DNA of 64,000 nt from Anadara kagoshimensis (lineage: Eukaryota > Mollusca > Bivalvia > Arcoida > Arcidae), in contig CM037869.1 of the NCBI GenBank assembly GCA_021292105.1, forward strand, positions 7,314,204 to 7,378,203. The letters are read 5' to 3'. Below are positions 22,398 to 32,949 of this stretch, piece by piece. Under the pieces are notes generated by a model. The model was given only the letters and a program-made list of their open reading frames with translations, did not search any database and was not told the DNA's origin. How positions within the stretch are numbered: the stretch's first letter is position 1; each line of letters opens with the position of its first letter. The translations under genes were made by a program, and so were the position numbers.

Positions 22398-22411
22398 AAG
22401 TGTGTTTCATT

Positions 22412-22545
22412 TGCAGATAATGATTTTGTGTGCCGTAACTTTTATGTAGATGTTGGACTTGTAAGTTGTTCTAATGTTACTGACGCAGGGGATTTAGTCA
22501 AGAGAACTGATAATCTAGTTAAACAAATTTGTTAAGGGGGGGGGG
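22412..22545 (+). pseudogene. BEL/Pao pol remnant, right part
   Basis: Resumes exactly after the LINE target duplication: ADNDFVCRNFYVDVGLVSCS, then DAGDLVKRTDN. The catalytic box appears as YVDV where relatives have YVDD, so the second aspartate is lost. Ends in a stop and a G8 run at about 22536-22544. Confidence 0.65.
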
Positions 22546-22569
22546 TGAAATTTAACTCCACCCTATCAA

Positions 22570-22824
22570 GTGTTAAAGACCATGTCTCTAAAAAAGCCAT
22601 ATATTACAGATGTTAAAAAGCAATATGCAGTCCCAGTTTATGATTTAGACAACATTGAAAGTATTTATAATAATGATATAGCGCCCGATGATGTGTTTGT
22701 GCGTATAGACATTAAAGTTATAAGATGGATTTTATCACATTCCCGTTGCGGAAAAAATTATGATTGTTTACAATTTAAGTGGCAAGCGATTACTTTCGGT
22801 GGAAAGTTCTTGCGTTCAGTCTAA
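22570..22824 (+). pseudogene. unassigned coding-like fragment
   Basis: An 84-codon frame with DDVFVRIDIKVIRWILSHSR and KNYDCLQFKWQAITFGGKFL. The phrase VRIDIK recalls motif A of some reverse transcriptases (D in a hydrophobic strand), so this may be a piece of a Penelope-like or related polymerase. I cannot assign it with confidence. Confidence 0.25.
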
Positions 22825-22849
22825 GCTATTCTCCTTTTTATTGTAGTAA

Positions 22850-23690
22850 AACATAGCGAGCTCAAAACCTTCGCTTCACAGTTTATGTGGACGATTTTTA
22901 TTAGCTGCAGATTCATTAGACAATACAGATTTTATACATTATGGTTGCAGTATTTAGGATTTCAGGTTAACTTGGAAACGTGGCAGCTTGTCATTTTCCC
23001 CAAACACTGGCTTTATTAATGTTGCACGACCAGTTTTAAGCTCGGATGCGTTTCCAACCCCACACATACTCAGGTCAGTGCGTGTTAGTAACGTGGGTGT
23101 TAATGACTGCATTGGGTATACAGACTTATCTTAATCACTTGCTTAGTCCGTTTTATTCGCTTTCTAGTTGTCAGCGTCCTCTGTAGCAGCCATGTGTGAC
23201 TTCCAGTCCAGTGACAAAGTTACTCACTTATTGGGGCTGTTCATCTAATGCCACATAGAAAAACATAAATACGTGTTGCAGAACAGTGTCAGTTCTCTAG
23301 TTTTATTGTTATTCACTATTTTGTGTATGGTATGATAAAAAATACGTTAATTTGTAGGAATAATGTGAAAACGGGGTCTGATGCATAAATGTTTATACCA
23401 AGGATGTAAATATTTGGACCAAAAAAAAAAAAAAAAACAGAATGGAAAGTCATTTGTACAGATTCCACATGAGCGCGGACCAAGCGTCATATTGGTGTAA
23501 TCTTTGTAATTTTTAGTGTAGAGATAAGGAACAGTTGAAGAAACATACAGACTTTACCCTTTCCCGTTCTGGATAAAATGCCAGGTTTTCATGGGATTTC
23601 AGGTGCGGTTTAATAAATGTAAATTGCAAGATGATTAAAAGGGACAGTAGAAAGCAACTGTTTTTCCTCGTGTAGTTTATAAAGTTTCCC
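22850..23690. other. no gene seen
   Basis: Mixed sequence with an A18 run at about 23420. No gene recognised. Confidence 0.35.
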
Positions 23691-23697
23691 AGTTATA

Positions 23698-23808
23698 GCA
23701 GGCTCGTACTTCAGATGGTTTATGTATCGAAAAATCCTCACACCGGGTTCGTACTTCAGATGGTTTGTGTATCGAAAAAATCCTCACACCGGATTCGTAC
23801 TTTTTGTG
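23698..23808. repeat. tandem duplication, about 49-bp unit, 2.3 copies
   Basis: TCGTACTTCAGATGGTTT, GTATCGAAAAA and TCCTCACACCGG recur twice, with a third partial start (TTCGTACTTT). Confidence 0.65.
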
Positions 23809-23814
23809 AATAAA

Positions 23815-24715
23815 AAAAATCGTGACTCGTCAGGAAATTAGTTATGATCTGCGATTTTAATTTCAGGCTTTCTATACAGATCAATCTATAGTAAAATTGA
23901 ACGAAACAAATTAAATATTTTATGTCGAAACGTTTAAAGTTGAAATCGTTTATGTATTTTCAAGATCAATTATTCATAGTGTCTAAGCAGTTTTCGATCG
24001 AAAAGTGATAATGTCTAAATGACTGCAAGTTCTCCTGATATTTTGTATCCGTAGTCTTCTAGACTTACGTTTTACCATTTCATGGAACTTTGTCAGATTG
24101 TATTGGAAACTGTTGAAATTAAACTCAGCCTCAATTACTTGATAAGACTGCGATTTTATTTTTAATTTTTTAATATAAAATATGAATAACAAGGCGTTGA
24201 AATGTGTGTATTTGTAAAACTTACAGTACATGCCTGTCGAAAGTTAACACTAAGCTAACGAATTAGTGCCGAATCGACCATTTAAATCAACCCCTCGTTA
24301 GCGATTGCTGGACAACTCGTGTCCAATACAACTCGCACGCAGGACAACTCGAACCCCGGTGATGACAATGATACAACAAGAACCCAAGACACCCTGTACC
24401 CAATCAGAGACAAACCGTACCCAAGAAAACAATTTAAGGAAATTTACATCCGTTTTTTGTTATTGTCTTGCTATCAATTAGAGTTATAAGATTAATTTAG
24501 AAGAAAAAAACAGTTTTCTAACAATACCTAATTAGTTTAAACTAATTACATGAAATTAATTTAAAGGTATCAAAATATCTAAGTTTAAGATTTATAAAAT
24601 GTGTTAATTATCTTGCTTCTTGGGTAAGAGTTGTCTGGGGTTAGGTGCGGGTTGTCATGATGGGAAAACACATGGGTACCATTTGTCTTGATACCCTGGA
24701 TAGCTATGTACATCT
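23815..24715. other. no gene seen
   Basis: AT-rich sequence without a recognised gene. No convincing signal on either strand. Confidence 0.35.
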
Positions 24716-24728
24716 CGACTGCTTTTCG

Positions 24729-25077
24729 CAACCACTGCGGTAGATCAGTTGATAGAGTGCTCGCTCCGTAAGTGGGAGGTCGTTGGTTTGATTTCCGGCC
24801 GGGTCTGACACAAGATTTGAAAGTTGGTAGTGACTGTTCTTTCGCCAAACATTCAGCATTACGAAATGAAAGTCACGGTTCTTTCGGGTGGGAACTTAAA
24901 ATTAACGAGGTCTCATGTCACGGTGGGCTTGGCACGCTAAAGAACCCTGCTGTATAATAATAATCAGCGCAACACACAGGCAAAATATCTGCACCCTCGT
25001 CTATAGCTGGCGACGTCTCTATGTTATAAGTGAAATATTCTTGACTGGGACGTTAAACACCATGGCTAAACTTAATT
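24729..25077 (+). mobile_element. full-length tRNA-derived SINE with target duplication
   Basis: Head: GGTAGATCAGTTGATAGAG (A-box region) and a B-box-like TGGTTTGATTTCCGGCC. Body: GTTCTTTCGCCAAACATTC, GAACTTAAAATTAACGAGG, CTAAAGAACCCTGCTGTATA and TATAGCTGGCGACGTCTC. Tail: TTGACTGGGACGTTAAACAC. Near-identical 13-bp words lie outside it (CGACTGCTTTTCG at 24716 and CGACAGCTTTTCG at 25078, 12/13). The body is shared with 12499-12721 and the tail with the SINE copies at 2.7, 3.9 and 19.8 kb. Pol III transcription and LINE-mediated insertion are inferred from the family. Confidence 0.75.
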
Positions 25078-25094
25078 CGACAGCTTTTCGACAC

Positions 25095-26470
25095 GGCTAT
25101 TATCTATCTCTTATCCACTAGCTATCTTCTAGTATATCTCGAGCGTCAACCTTTTTTCATGAGCTCAGTGTTAAACTTTAGACAGACCTGTACTGCATTT
25201 TTATACATGAATAAAATTTACATAACTCTTGTTATTGTTACCGTGATTACTCTTTGTAACATGGTGTCTCTCGATTCATCATACACTAGAGATATACAAG
25301 GATAAATTTTGTTTGAAGTACTTGTTTGGACCATCGAACCAACAGCAGTGAGATTCCTTACGTTTGAAGGCTAACGCCATGACCACATCGACCACAAGCA
25401 CCGTAGTCATATTCGTGTGTGTGTTGTTTGGTTTTTTCCCCTACCTTATAAATTTCTCCAACTGATGGTGACTTTTGACTTCATATAACAGTTTGACTGG
25501 TATGTTATTGTCGTGAATAGTGAACACAAAATCTATCAAACAGCGGTCTAATATTTGACCCCTATTTTTTGTTTACATGAAAACATGTGATCGACACACT
25601 CATACTTTGACTATACAGTGGCTCCACTATACAGTGGCGGTATGCAGATAGTTTCCATCGTTTTTTCCACTTCATATGCCATCAAAACAACATTATGTTT
25701 TTGTCATTGGATTGTGTTTATTTTTATTTTCATCCTATGACACACGACAAGCTGTTTCTTAGACAAATACCGATGTGTACCCAGCAAGTTCTATGAACTG
25801 TCTTAAAGTGATCGAAGATCGACATTTTCTTTAAATAAAATGATACTATAATAAATTATGTTTATTTTGGTGTGAATTTTTCCAAGATTTATGGAATATT
25901 TATTAAATTGTGGTAATTTTCAAGTAGCGCAATAAGACGGATGTACAAGAAAGTTGCATAACGTAAATGGGTTATCTTTTCCCATATTTTCTGAAAATAT
26001 TGCGCCTGGATCGCAACTTCACACGGTGATTCAAATGTGATTAAGACGATGAAACATATTCAAAATTATATCAACGAGAAAAATGCAACAGAATAACCTA
26101 AAATTTCAACCTTGAAAAATATGACCGTTCTGTAATTTTGGTTGTTATTACCCGGCTGATAAATTTTTTAAAATAAAAATTATATATGATATCCGTCTCT
26201 TATTTTTTGTATAATGACGAAGTGAGTAATCTCTTTCTAAATCTATGTAAAATTACGTCTCTCTCATGAAAAGTGAAGAAAATATTTCTTTGTCGGCGTT
26301 TTAAACTGACGATTTTTTATTGAAATTGAAAATGTTTGATTTTGAAAGTTTTCTGTATGTTATACCGTTTCAAATGAGATATCCCGCTAGAAAATCGATG
26401 CAGATATATCCAAATTATCACAGTTTTTCCATGACGCATAGGCTAAAAATTGTACCGGTAGGAACGGCAA
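25095..26470. other. no gene seen
   Basis: Unique-looking AT-rich sequence. I found no convincing coding stretch; a short duplicated CCACTATACAGTGG-like word lies near 25612-25645. Confidence 0.35.
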
Positions 26471-26476
26471 GGGGTT

Positions 26477-26668
26477 AAGGAATACACTATTCACAGGCTT
26501 ATGTGTGAGGAGCGTGGCATTCTTTTCACAGAATGTAGTATATTCATGAACAAATATAAAAATCCAAGGGAGTTGAAGGAAGGGTCTGATTACATGAACA
26601 TGTCGTTAGTAGAGTCTAAGGCGAAGCGGGCGACCAAATGGGTCGTTTCGTTAGCACACAGCCACTAA
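26477..26668 (+). other. unrecognised coding-like segment without start codon
   Basis: A 63-codon open stretch ending in TAA, with protein-like composition: HRLMCEERGILFTECSIFMN, then KNPRELKEGSDYMNMSLVE and RATKWVVSLAHSH. No in-frame upstream ATG and no clear splice acceptor. It may be an exon or a fragment of an element gene. I do not recognise the family. Confidence 0.3.
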
Positions 26669-27196
26669 TGCCAGAAGAATAGCGGCTGTTTCAAGAAAAA
26701 GAACAAACATAATAATCAATCATCAATTCTATACATTAATAATCTTGACTCGGGATATTATATTGAATATATCAGTTGCTCGATTATGGGGCACCTATGG
26801 CTGTCATATCTCCGAAGCCAGGTCACACAACAGGTGGAAACTGTGAAAACCTCTGTGACTAATGATAGAACAGAAACACAAGGTTTTTTCATGAAAGTTA
26901 AATTCTATTGTTTTGTCAGTAGTTTACAATGTTTTACATTTCTCATTTAACATATAATTTTTTATCCTTTGCAATTGCAAATTTGTGTTTCGTCGGAAGG
27001 CAATTTGTTATATACAGGTCAACGAAGAAAGAGAAGCATTTGTTTATCATGCCTGCTTACCTTAAAGAATTTAATTTAATATGATATATATATATATATA
27101 TATATGAATCAACTATTGGAATATATTGCATTATACTACAACATATTAAAAGATGCTAACATATACATATATATGTTACAGTGAATAAGCGTAATC

Positions 27197-27302
27197 AGGG
27201 ATTTCGTGTAATCCCTAGTCTGTTTAGTGATTACACGTAATCCCTGGCTATTTTAGGAAATTCACGTAATTCCTAAAATACCAGGGATTACATGTAATCC
27301 CT
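27197..27302. promoter_or_regulatory. left subterminal array of four 20-bp palindromes
   Basis: AGGGATTTCGTGTAATCCCT at 27197, AGTGATTACACGTAATCCCT at 27226, AGGAAATTCACGTAATTCCT at 27255 and AGGGATTACATGTAATCCCT at 27283. The starts are 29, 29 and 28 bp apart, the last copy is a perfect palindrome. Probable transposase-binding sites (inference). Confidence 0.7.
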
Positions 27303-27460
27303 GAAAAAATATTCGATTTTTACACTTATTCCCTGACAGTATATTTTCATACTTTAGTTTTTACATTTATATTCAAATATTGCCTAAAGTGTTAGGAATT
27401 ATGTGTAAAATATATATGTTAACCTTAACCTTTTTTGTCTACATTATTCGTTTTAAAAAG

Positions 27461-29900
27461 TTACTTATTGTTACATGTAAGACTGTTATGACATCTTGAA
27501 TTGCACAAGACACCGGCTTTTAAACATTTACATATTTTAGTTTTGCAGCCTGTTTTGCATGCACATCTTGTGAAACCTTGACCATCACCTATTGATTGCG
27601 CTCGTGCTACCTCCCTAACACTAACTACCACATCACATTTGATGTCGTCAAATTTTAATCCTTGATAGGATGTAGGGGTGAACTGACTTCTTGAAAAATT
27701 TGTGTCTAAAATACCATAAGTGGTTCCAAGTTGATATTTCTCGTCATCTTTTTTCATGATCAAACACAATAAATTTCGTGGATCACCACGCCCTCTGTCC
27801 ACATTAGGAACTGGCACTAAAACACTATCTCCTTCGTCGATGGGTCGCAAAATCCTATTGCTACGAATGACCATTTTATCAGCTTGTTTTGCCATAGCTT
27901 CTCCACTTTTATGTCTCTGCCGTCTGATATTTTGAGCTCTATCGCAAATCTCACATATATTTAACTCGCATCCATACTCCATTACTTTATCACAAGTCAT
28001 GCATTTATTTTCACGATCCAGCGAATCTACATCAGTAGCGGTGTTCACATTTGTAGCGTTGCCCATATTTGTAGTGTTGTCCACATTAGTTGCGGTGTCC
28101 ATATCAGAAGCGTTGTTCATGTTAGTTGCGGTGTCCACATCAGTAGCGGTGTCCACATTTGTAACATTGCCCATATTTGTAGCATTGTCGACATTTGTAG
28201 TGTTGTCCACACCAGCAACGTTGTTCACATTAGTTGTGGTGTCCACATTAGTTGCGGTGTCCACATTAGTAGTCGTGTCCACATTAGTAGTCGTGTCCAC
28301 ATTTGTAACGTTAGCAGTAGCGCTGTTCACATTTGTAGTGATGTCTACAGTAGTATCTGCATTAGTAGTGCTATCTACGGCATTCACATCAGTAGTGTTA
28401 TCTAAAGTGTTGGGTGAAGCTGTAGCCTGGTTTCTAAGTTCATTACTAGTACCTTGTGATAAACAGTCCTCTAAATCTTCTTCCCTTAACAACATGGAAA
28501 GAATTTCATTGGGAAGAGATGACGTTGTTAGTCCAACTTTAGGAGGACAACCGAACATTGCTTCATATGGCGACCGCTTTATTCCTTCATGTTGGCGCCG
28601 ATTTTTCTGAAACTGCACAAATTTTATGCCAGTAGACCATCTTGTTGTCTCATTATCCCGCATCCAACTAACCAACATGTCATGAATATCGGCATTTGAT
28701 CTTTCAATACTCCCTTGTGATTGAGGGTGCCTTGGTCTTCCATGTACAATAACAAGCTCCGGCCAACGTTCTTTCATCTCTGTGATGATAGCCGCTGTGA
28801 ATTCTCGTCCATTATCACTTTGTAAGATATGTGGGGCACCGAACACTAAAAACACGTTACTTAAAAGCTTATAAGCAACCTCTGCAGCTCTTTTAGATGT
28901 TAAACATTCAATCACACAAAACTTCGTTAAGTGGTCCTGGTAGTTCATAATAAATTTGTAGTTTCCATCTGGCATACTTTGCATATCTAGTAAGTCTACT
29001 TGTCCACGTGAATTAAAATCTTTTGTCAATATTGGCTTTACTACAACACCTTTATTGGGATTCCGTTGTCTTAGTTGGCATTCTTCATAAAGAGATTTGT
29101 ACAGTTTAATTGCATTCGCTGTAATGTTCACATATTTTTTATTCAGTTCCTTTAACATTTTGTCTCTACCTGCATGATTTAAAGCCATATGAGATTTTTG
29201 TATAATGTCGTAGGTTTCTTCTATAGTGACAAAGTATCGTATAGGATCTTCTGGAGATTCCTGTCTTTTTATCAGTTTTGAAACATCACCGAGCTGCATG
29301 ATGTCATACCTGCAAGAAAAATTAAATTAGTCTGATTATAATATATATCATTATTATTTTGTACTAGAAATCGGTACAACATAATCGCATGTAATGTTCA
29401 AATATTTGTTTTAACAACGTATGCTGAAGGCGTTTAGTCGCTTGATGTGGAGAGCACTTTGTGCACATGGAAGTTTTCACAGTGACTAACTAGATGAACA
29501 TCTTCAATTAAACCGGAAATGATAAATGTTTGGTATGTTGTAGTTAGTGACTAGTTTAGGCCAATTCTACAATTTTTCAAACCTTCCTATTTGACCATGA
29601 ACCAAGGTTAAACAAAGTAACAACATTATTTTGTTGGTTTTTACATCTAGTTGCAACAATGTGCCATCACGTGCAAATTGCAATGTGTTATACATACTTG
29701 TAATAACAGTAAATTATTTGCATTTACCTTTGAAGAATGTAGTAGTCGTCCCTTGTCTTTTTCATTTGTTTGTTGTCTTTTATCATGTTCATCCTGTTGA
29801 TTATTTGTTCGGATTTTAATTTAGGAATCAGGAATCTTTCAGTCTTCTCGCTATACCACTTGTATAACTCTTGTATAAATATTATTTCTTTTTCATTCAT
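27461..29900 (-). CDS. Ginger transposase (DDE integrase core; KRAB-A domain 2-like), two exons
   Basis: Exon 1 is 29728-29900 (starts MNEKEIIFIQELYKWYSEKT; donor AAAG|GTAAATG), intron 29310-29727, exon 2 is 27461-29309 (acceptor TTTTCTTGCAG). The phases match and the product is about 673 residues. Numbering from the internal Met at 29299: an HHCC-type zinc region at about 30-80 (HMALNH, then EECQ; the first of the two usual cysteines reads Tyr, TAT for TGT); integrase core with D102 (QVDLLDMQ), D162 (LQSDNGREF) and E199 (HPQSQGSIER), the last two 36 residues apart; a low-complexity TNVDTx repeat at about 300-425; a C-x2-C...C-x2-C ribbon at 433-452; a cysteine-rich C-terminus at 579-609 (CACKTGCKTKICKC). 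It would cut and join the terminal repeats in the nucleus. Host KRAB-A domain 2-like proteins are related, but the flanking repeats say transposon. Confidence 0.85.
28025..28402 (-). repeat. 18-bp coding minisatellite in the transposase
   Basis: About 20 diverged copies of an 18-bp unit encoding T-N-V-D-T-A/T. It sits between the integrase core and the cysteine ribbon. It keeps the frame because the unit is a multiple of three. On the opposite strand it creates a long artefactual open frame. Confidence 0.8.
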
Positions 29901-30149
29901 CGTTAAAACAATAAAGTTCTACAAGATGTGTGTTGTATGACAGTTAAAGAAATAATAAAAAATCTAGCTGAATTAACCCTGTATTATCACATGAAAAGTA
30001 CTCACCAAAACTTGGCATAAGTGTAGTAGTCATGAACAGTCATTATCAGTTCATTTCTCTTATAGTTGAGTTAAGTTATAACAGTATTAACATATAGCAT
30101 GTTAAAGTTTTATGGTCAGGGAATAAGTGTAATTTTTCCAAAAAATATC

Positions 30150-30255
30150 AGGGATTACATGAAATCCCTAACTATATTTAGGGATTACACGTAATTACTA
30201 CATCACTTGGGGATTTCATGTAATCCCTGAAAATCAGGGATTACGCGAAATCCCT
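30150..30255. promoter_or_regulatory. right subterminal array of four 20-bp palindromes
   Basis: AGGGATTACATGAAATCCCT at 30150, AGGGATTACACGTAATTACT at 30180, GGGGATTTCATGTAATCCCT at 30209 and AGGGATTACGCGAAATCCCT at 30236. The starts are 30, 29 and 27 bp apart. It mirrors the left array; the transposase gene promoter lies just inside it. Confidence 0.7.
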
Positions 30256-30570
30256 GATTACGCTTATTCACTGTAACATATATATATATGTTAGCATCTT
30301 TTATTATGTTGTAGTGTAATGCAACATCTTCCAAAATTTGATTCTAAATCTCATTCAATGGTCAGTATTTTTGTTCTTCCTTACATATTACAGCCAAGAT
30401 CTAATCAAGGACAATTAAGTTATTTTAAAGGTGGATTACGAGATGCCATATCGGATTTCAGAGTAATAGAATTTTCTTCAAAAACAATATAGTATAGCTT
30501 TTTTCAGTTTCTTGTATTATTTATTTTGTTTTGTTTACATATTATCATTGTTTATTACATATTACACCAG

Positions 30571-30864
30571 TTATAATATTACAACACTAGACAACCGTTG
30601 TTTAGGAATATAATTTCTCATCATTAGTGCTGCATCATTTTTTTTTTTGTTGAAACGATAACCAAAATATATTTTATCAGATTTTGCTAATAAAATACTA
30701 TATTCATCAATACGAATATTGTCAAAATTAAAATTGGGATCCGATATATTTGGTAACGTCTCAATCGCAACACGCCGATTCAGATTTATTAGTGCGCATA
30801 TGCAAGAAAATAATGCATATGCATGAAACGGATTATATTTGTAATCAGGATTTACTTCATGCGC
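30571..30864 (-). CDS. exon-like coding segment, unknown family
   Basis: Directly after the acceptor-like AGTTTGTAG the minus strand stays open for 97 codons to a TAA at 30571. The sequence looks like protein: AHEVNPDYKYNPFHAYALFS, CICALINLNRRVAIETLPNI, EYSILLAKSDKIYFGYRFNK. I do not recognise it. It could be the last exon of a gene whose upstream part is 31188-31290 or the transposase-like relic at 31.6-32.2 kb. Confidence 0.4.
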   Translation of the reverse strand, partial: AHEVNPDYKYNPFHAYALFSCICALINLNRRVAIETLPNISDPNFNFDNIRIDEYSILLAKSDKIYFGYRFNKKKNDAALMMRNYIPKQRLSSVVIL

Positions 30865-31187
30865 CTACAAACTAACGAGAATATGTTGAATTAAAAGAAT
30901 TTGAAGTCAAAGGATAGCGATAAACATTATGTGAAAAAAATAATGTGATAAACTATAACTACTATAACTTTTTAAATGTTTAAAGAAAAAAAGAGTAATT
31001 GTATTTTTAATTATTAAGACGTGAATGATAAACATTTATACAAGCTTATAATAACTTTAGTTGATTTGTCATTTACGTGTATATATAGAGTGTTTATGTA
31101 ATATTGAATTTATTAAACGAGTTGAATAATTTTTATGCATTGGGCCTTGGCTATCCTTAGTCCAACATAAATAGTCCGTTTACTTAC

Positions 31188-31290
31188 AACTTCTGCAATA
31201 GTTTTCCATGATGGAAAAACGTTTCGGTCCAATATGGCGGCCACTAAACCATCTCAGAACTACAAAAGCGCAGTCCATCAGACCCTGTAC
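31188..31290 (-). other. candidate exon with both splice sites
   Basis: Acceptor ATATTGCAG, donor GTAAGTAAAC, 103 bp. One frame is fully open (GLMDCAFVVLRWFSGRHIGP), another has protein-like text at its end (VAAILDRNVFPSWKTIAEVV). A frame cannot be chosen without the neighbours. Confidence 0.3.
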
Positions 31291-31569
31291 CTGCAATATA
31301 TTTCAGCAATCGGCCCCGTAATCATCTTGATTTTTGTTTAAGGTATATCTGACCAGCACATGTCACAGTGTTCAGTAGCACCACGAAGACCAAAAATGGA
31401 CTATATTATAGAACCACAGTGTTTGTAATACACTATTTGGTGTTCCAGTACCGAACTAGCCACTTTGCCATAGAATTTTAATTTCAAAATAAGTGACTGC
31501 ATCGCCGCAATGTCACAAATTTCCTTTACCATCGCGATTCATTGTTTGCTTTTGATTCCCTCACGGACC

Positions 31570-32154
31570 TGTCTCTTTTGCTTCTGTACTGAAACATTCT
31601 GCATATATTAAACGTTTTCTTATATCCGGAACACGTTTTGGAAATATGCCAGCATTCTTTAATATCTTGTCTGATTTACTTTTTGGCGTCAAACAGGGCT
31701 TACTCTTTTCTGGTCTCTCTCATTTGCTTTGTCTGTCAACTTTTGTCCTTAACCTTTTGTTAGTTGTTTCAAGCTGTTAAAGTTTTCTATACGACTTAGC
31801 TAATGCTCAAGAAACTCTTTTTTACCCGACAATCTTCTTGATGATTGAACAAATGGCATTTTTACTTTCAGTGATTCCACATTATGTGTAGTGCTACTGA
31901 CCCCGTTATCATATTCAGATATTGAAGGATATTCATTTTGATCAACGTTCACACTATCTGCATGAAATTTCTGTCAGTCTGAATTTTTTTTATTTGTTTT
32001 ATTTGTGTTACGCCGCTGAATTTTTTTTTCTTTAGTTTTTGGCACATAATATGGTTTCACTCTGTTGTTTTCTTGCTTGAGCTATTTGTCACCTAATTCA
32101 GTGTTTTTTCCTCGCTCTATAGTCTTTCAAGTTCTGCGATTTACATTTTGCCAT
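31570..32154 (-). pseudogene. second copy of the transposase-like family (N-terminal relic)
   Basis: After an acceptor (TTTTATTGCAG) the frame begins MAKCKSQNLKDYRARKK. It then holds, through stops and frameshifts, VKMPFVQSSRRLSGKK, LTPKSKSDKILKNAGIFPK and VPDIRKRLIYAECFS. This matches in kind and order the N-terminus of the gene at 48.2-50.8 kb (MGKTPAERQREYRERKK, then MQFPAKKRRRSKALSK and LTPDSKAN). Basic and coiled-coil-like, probably DNA-binding. The catalytic part is missing. Confidence 0.5.
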
Positions 32155-32949
32155 CTGCAATAAAACAAGATATTTTAAAAAATAATTACAGCCGCTAACT
32201 TTACAAATGTTGACTAGTTATTGTACTTTTTTCAAAGACATAAAATCATATTTTCAGTCGAAATAGTTGCTGTATTTTTAGCATAAATAACTAATTAAGA
32301 CATCAAATAAGTCGTTGCCTATTTGTATTTTATATACTTAAAGAAACGGGAAAAATATCTCCTCAAAAATAAGTAATAGAATGCAAATCAGTACGAGTCA
32401 TTTACGAGATCGTGCGACTGTCATTTACGGGACCTCATTAATTTCATTATTTTTTATGTCCAAAAATTAATAATACATTACTCTATTATCGAGGGGTGTA
32501 TACCAGAAGGTCGTAAGTGCAAAATTTAAGAATTTTGACATTTTATCATAATATTGCATATTTATAATTAATCTATCATTTGTATAAATCTTGCACTTGA
32601 ATTTGTTTTTATTAAGTATATATTACACAAAAACATAATGTCGTAAGTGCAATCTTCACACTTTATCACATGCCAAAAGCTCTTAAAGGTACTCAGTACC
32701 TTTTGGATGATTTCCATGCCCTACTATTAACAAGTCTAAATTGGACATATGTGACCATAGGAGATTGTTCCAGTCAACAAGCAAACATTTATAAATATTA
32801 TTACCGGTATATTGCGGTATTGCAGGGTCGATAAAATATACCGGTACGCAAAATAAAAAATCGGTATACCGCGGAAATTTTAAATAATCAGATGATTAAC
32901 GGTCATTATTTTGTTATTAACACTCAAAAGGCTGTAATATAATCTTTAT

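Larger units (their letters stand above)
27174..30278 (-). mobile_element. Ginger-type DNA transposon, apparently complete
   Basis: A 3105-bp element with 164-bp inverted terminal repeats (27174-27337 and 30115-30278). The outer ends are TGTTACAGTGAATAAGCG and its complement; TIRs starting TGT and 4-bp target duplications are known for Ginger1 elements. TATA flanks both sides (27170-27173, 30279-30282), but the target is an AT repeat, so that duplication is weak evidence. Inside is one spliced minus-strand transposase gene with an integrase core related to that of Ty3/gypsy retroelements. Inner ends of both repeats carry CACTTATTCCCTGAC. The open gene, matching ends and readable introns suggest a young copy. 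Confidence 0.85.

Noticed and set aside
25605-25645. inverted-repeat element from CCACTATACAGTGG words
   Set aside because: Two short direct words only; no flanking duplication or internal structure.
27197-27302. CRISPR-like regular repeats
   Set aside because: Only four palindromes of 20 bp with spacers of 8-10 bp, mirrored at the other end of a eukaryotic transposon.
27999-28610. 203-codon plus-strand open frame
   Set aside because: It is the antisense of the 18-bp minisatellite in the Ginger transposase; Val/Ser/Thr repetition only, no domain.
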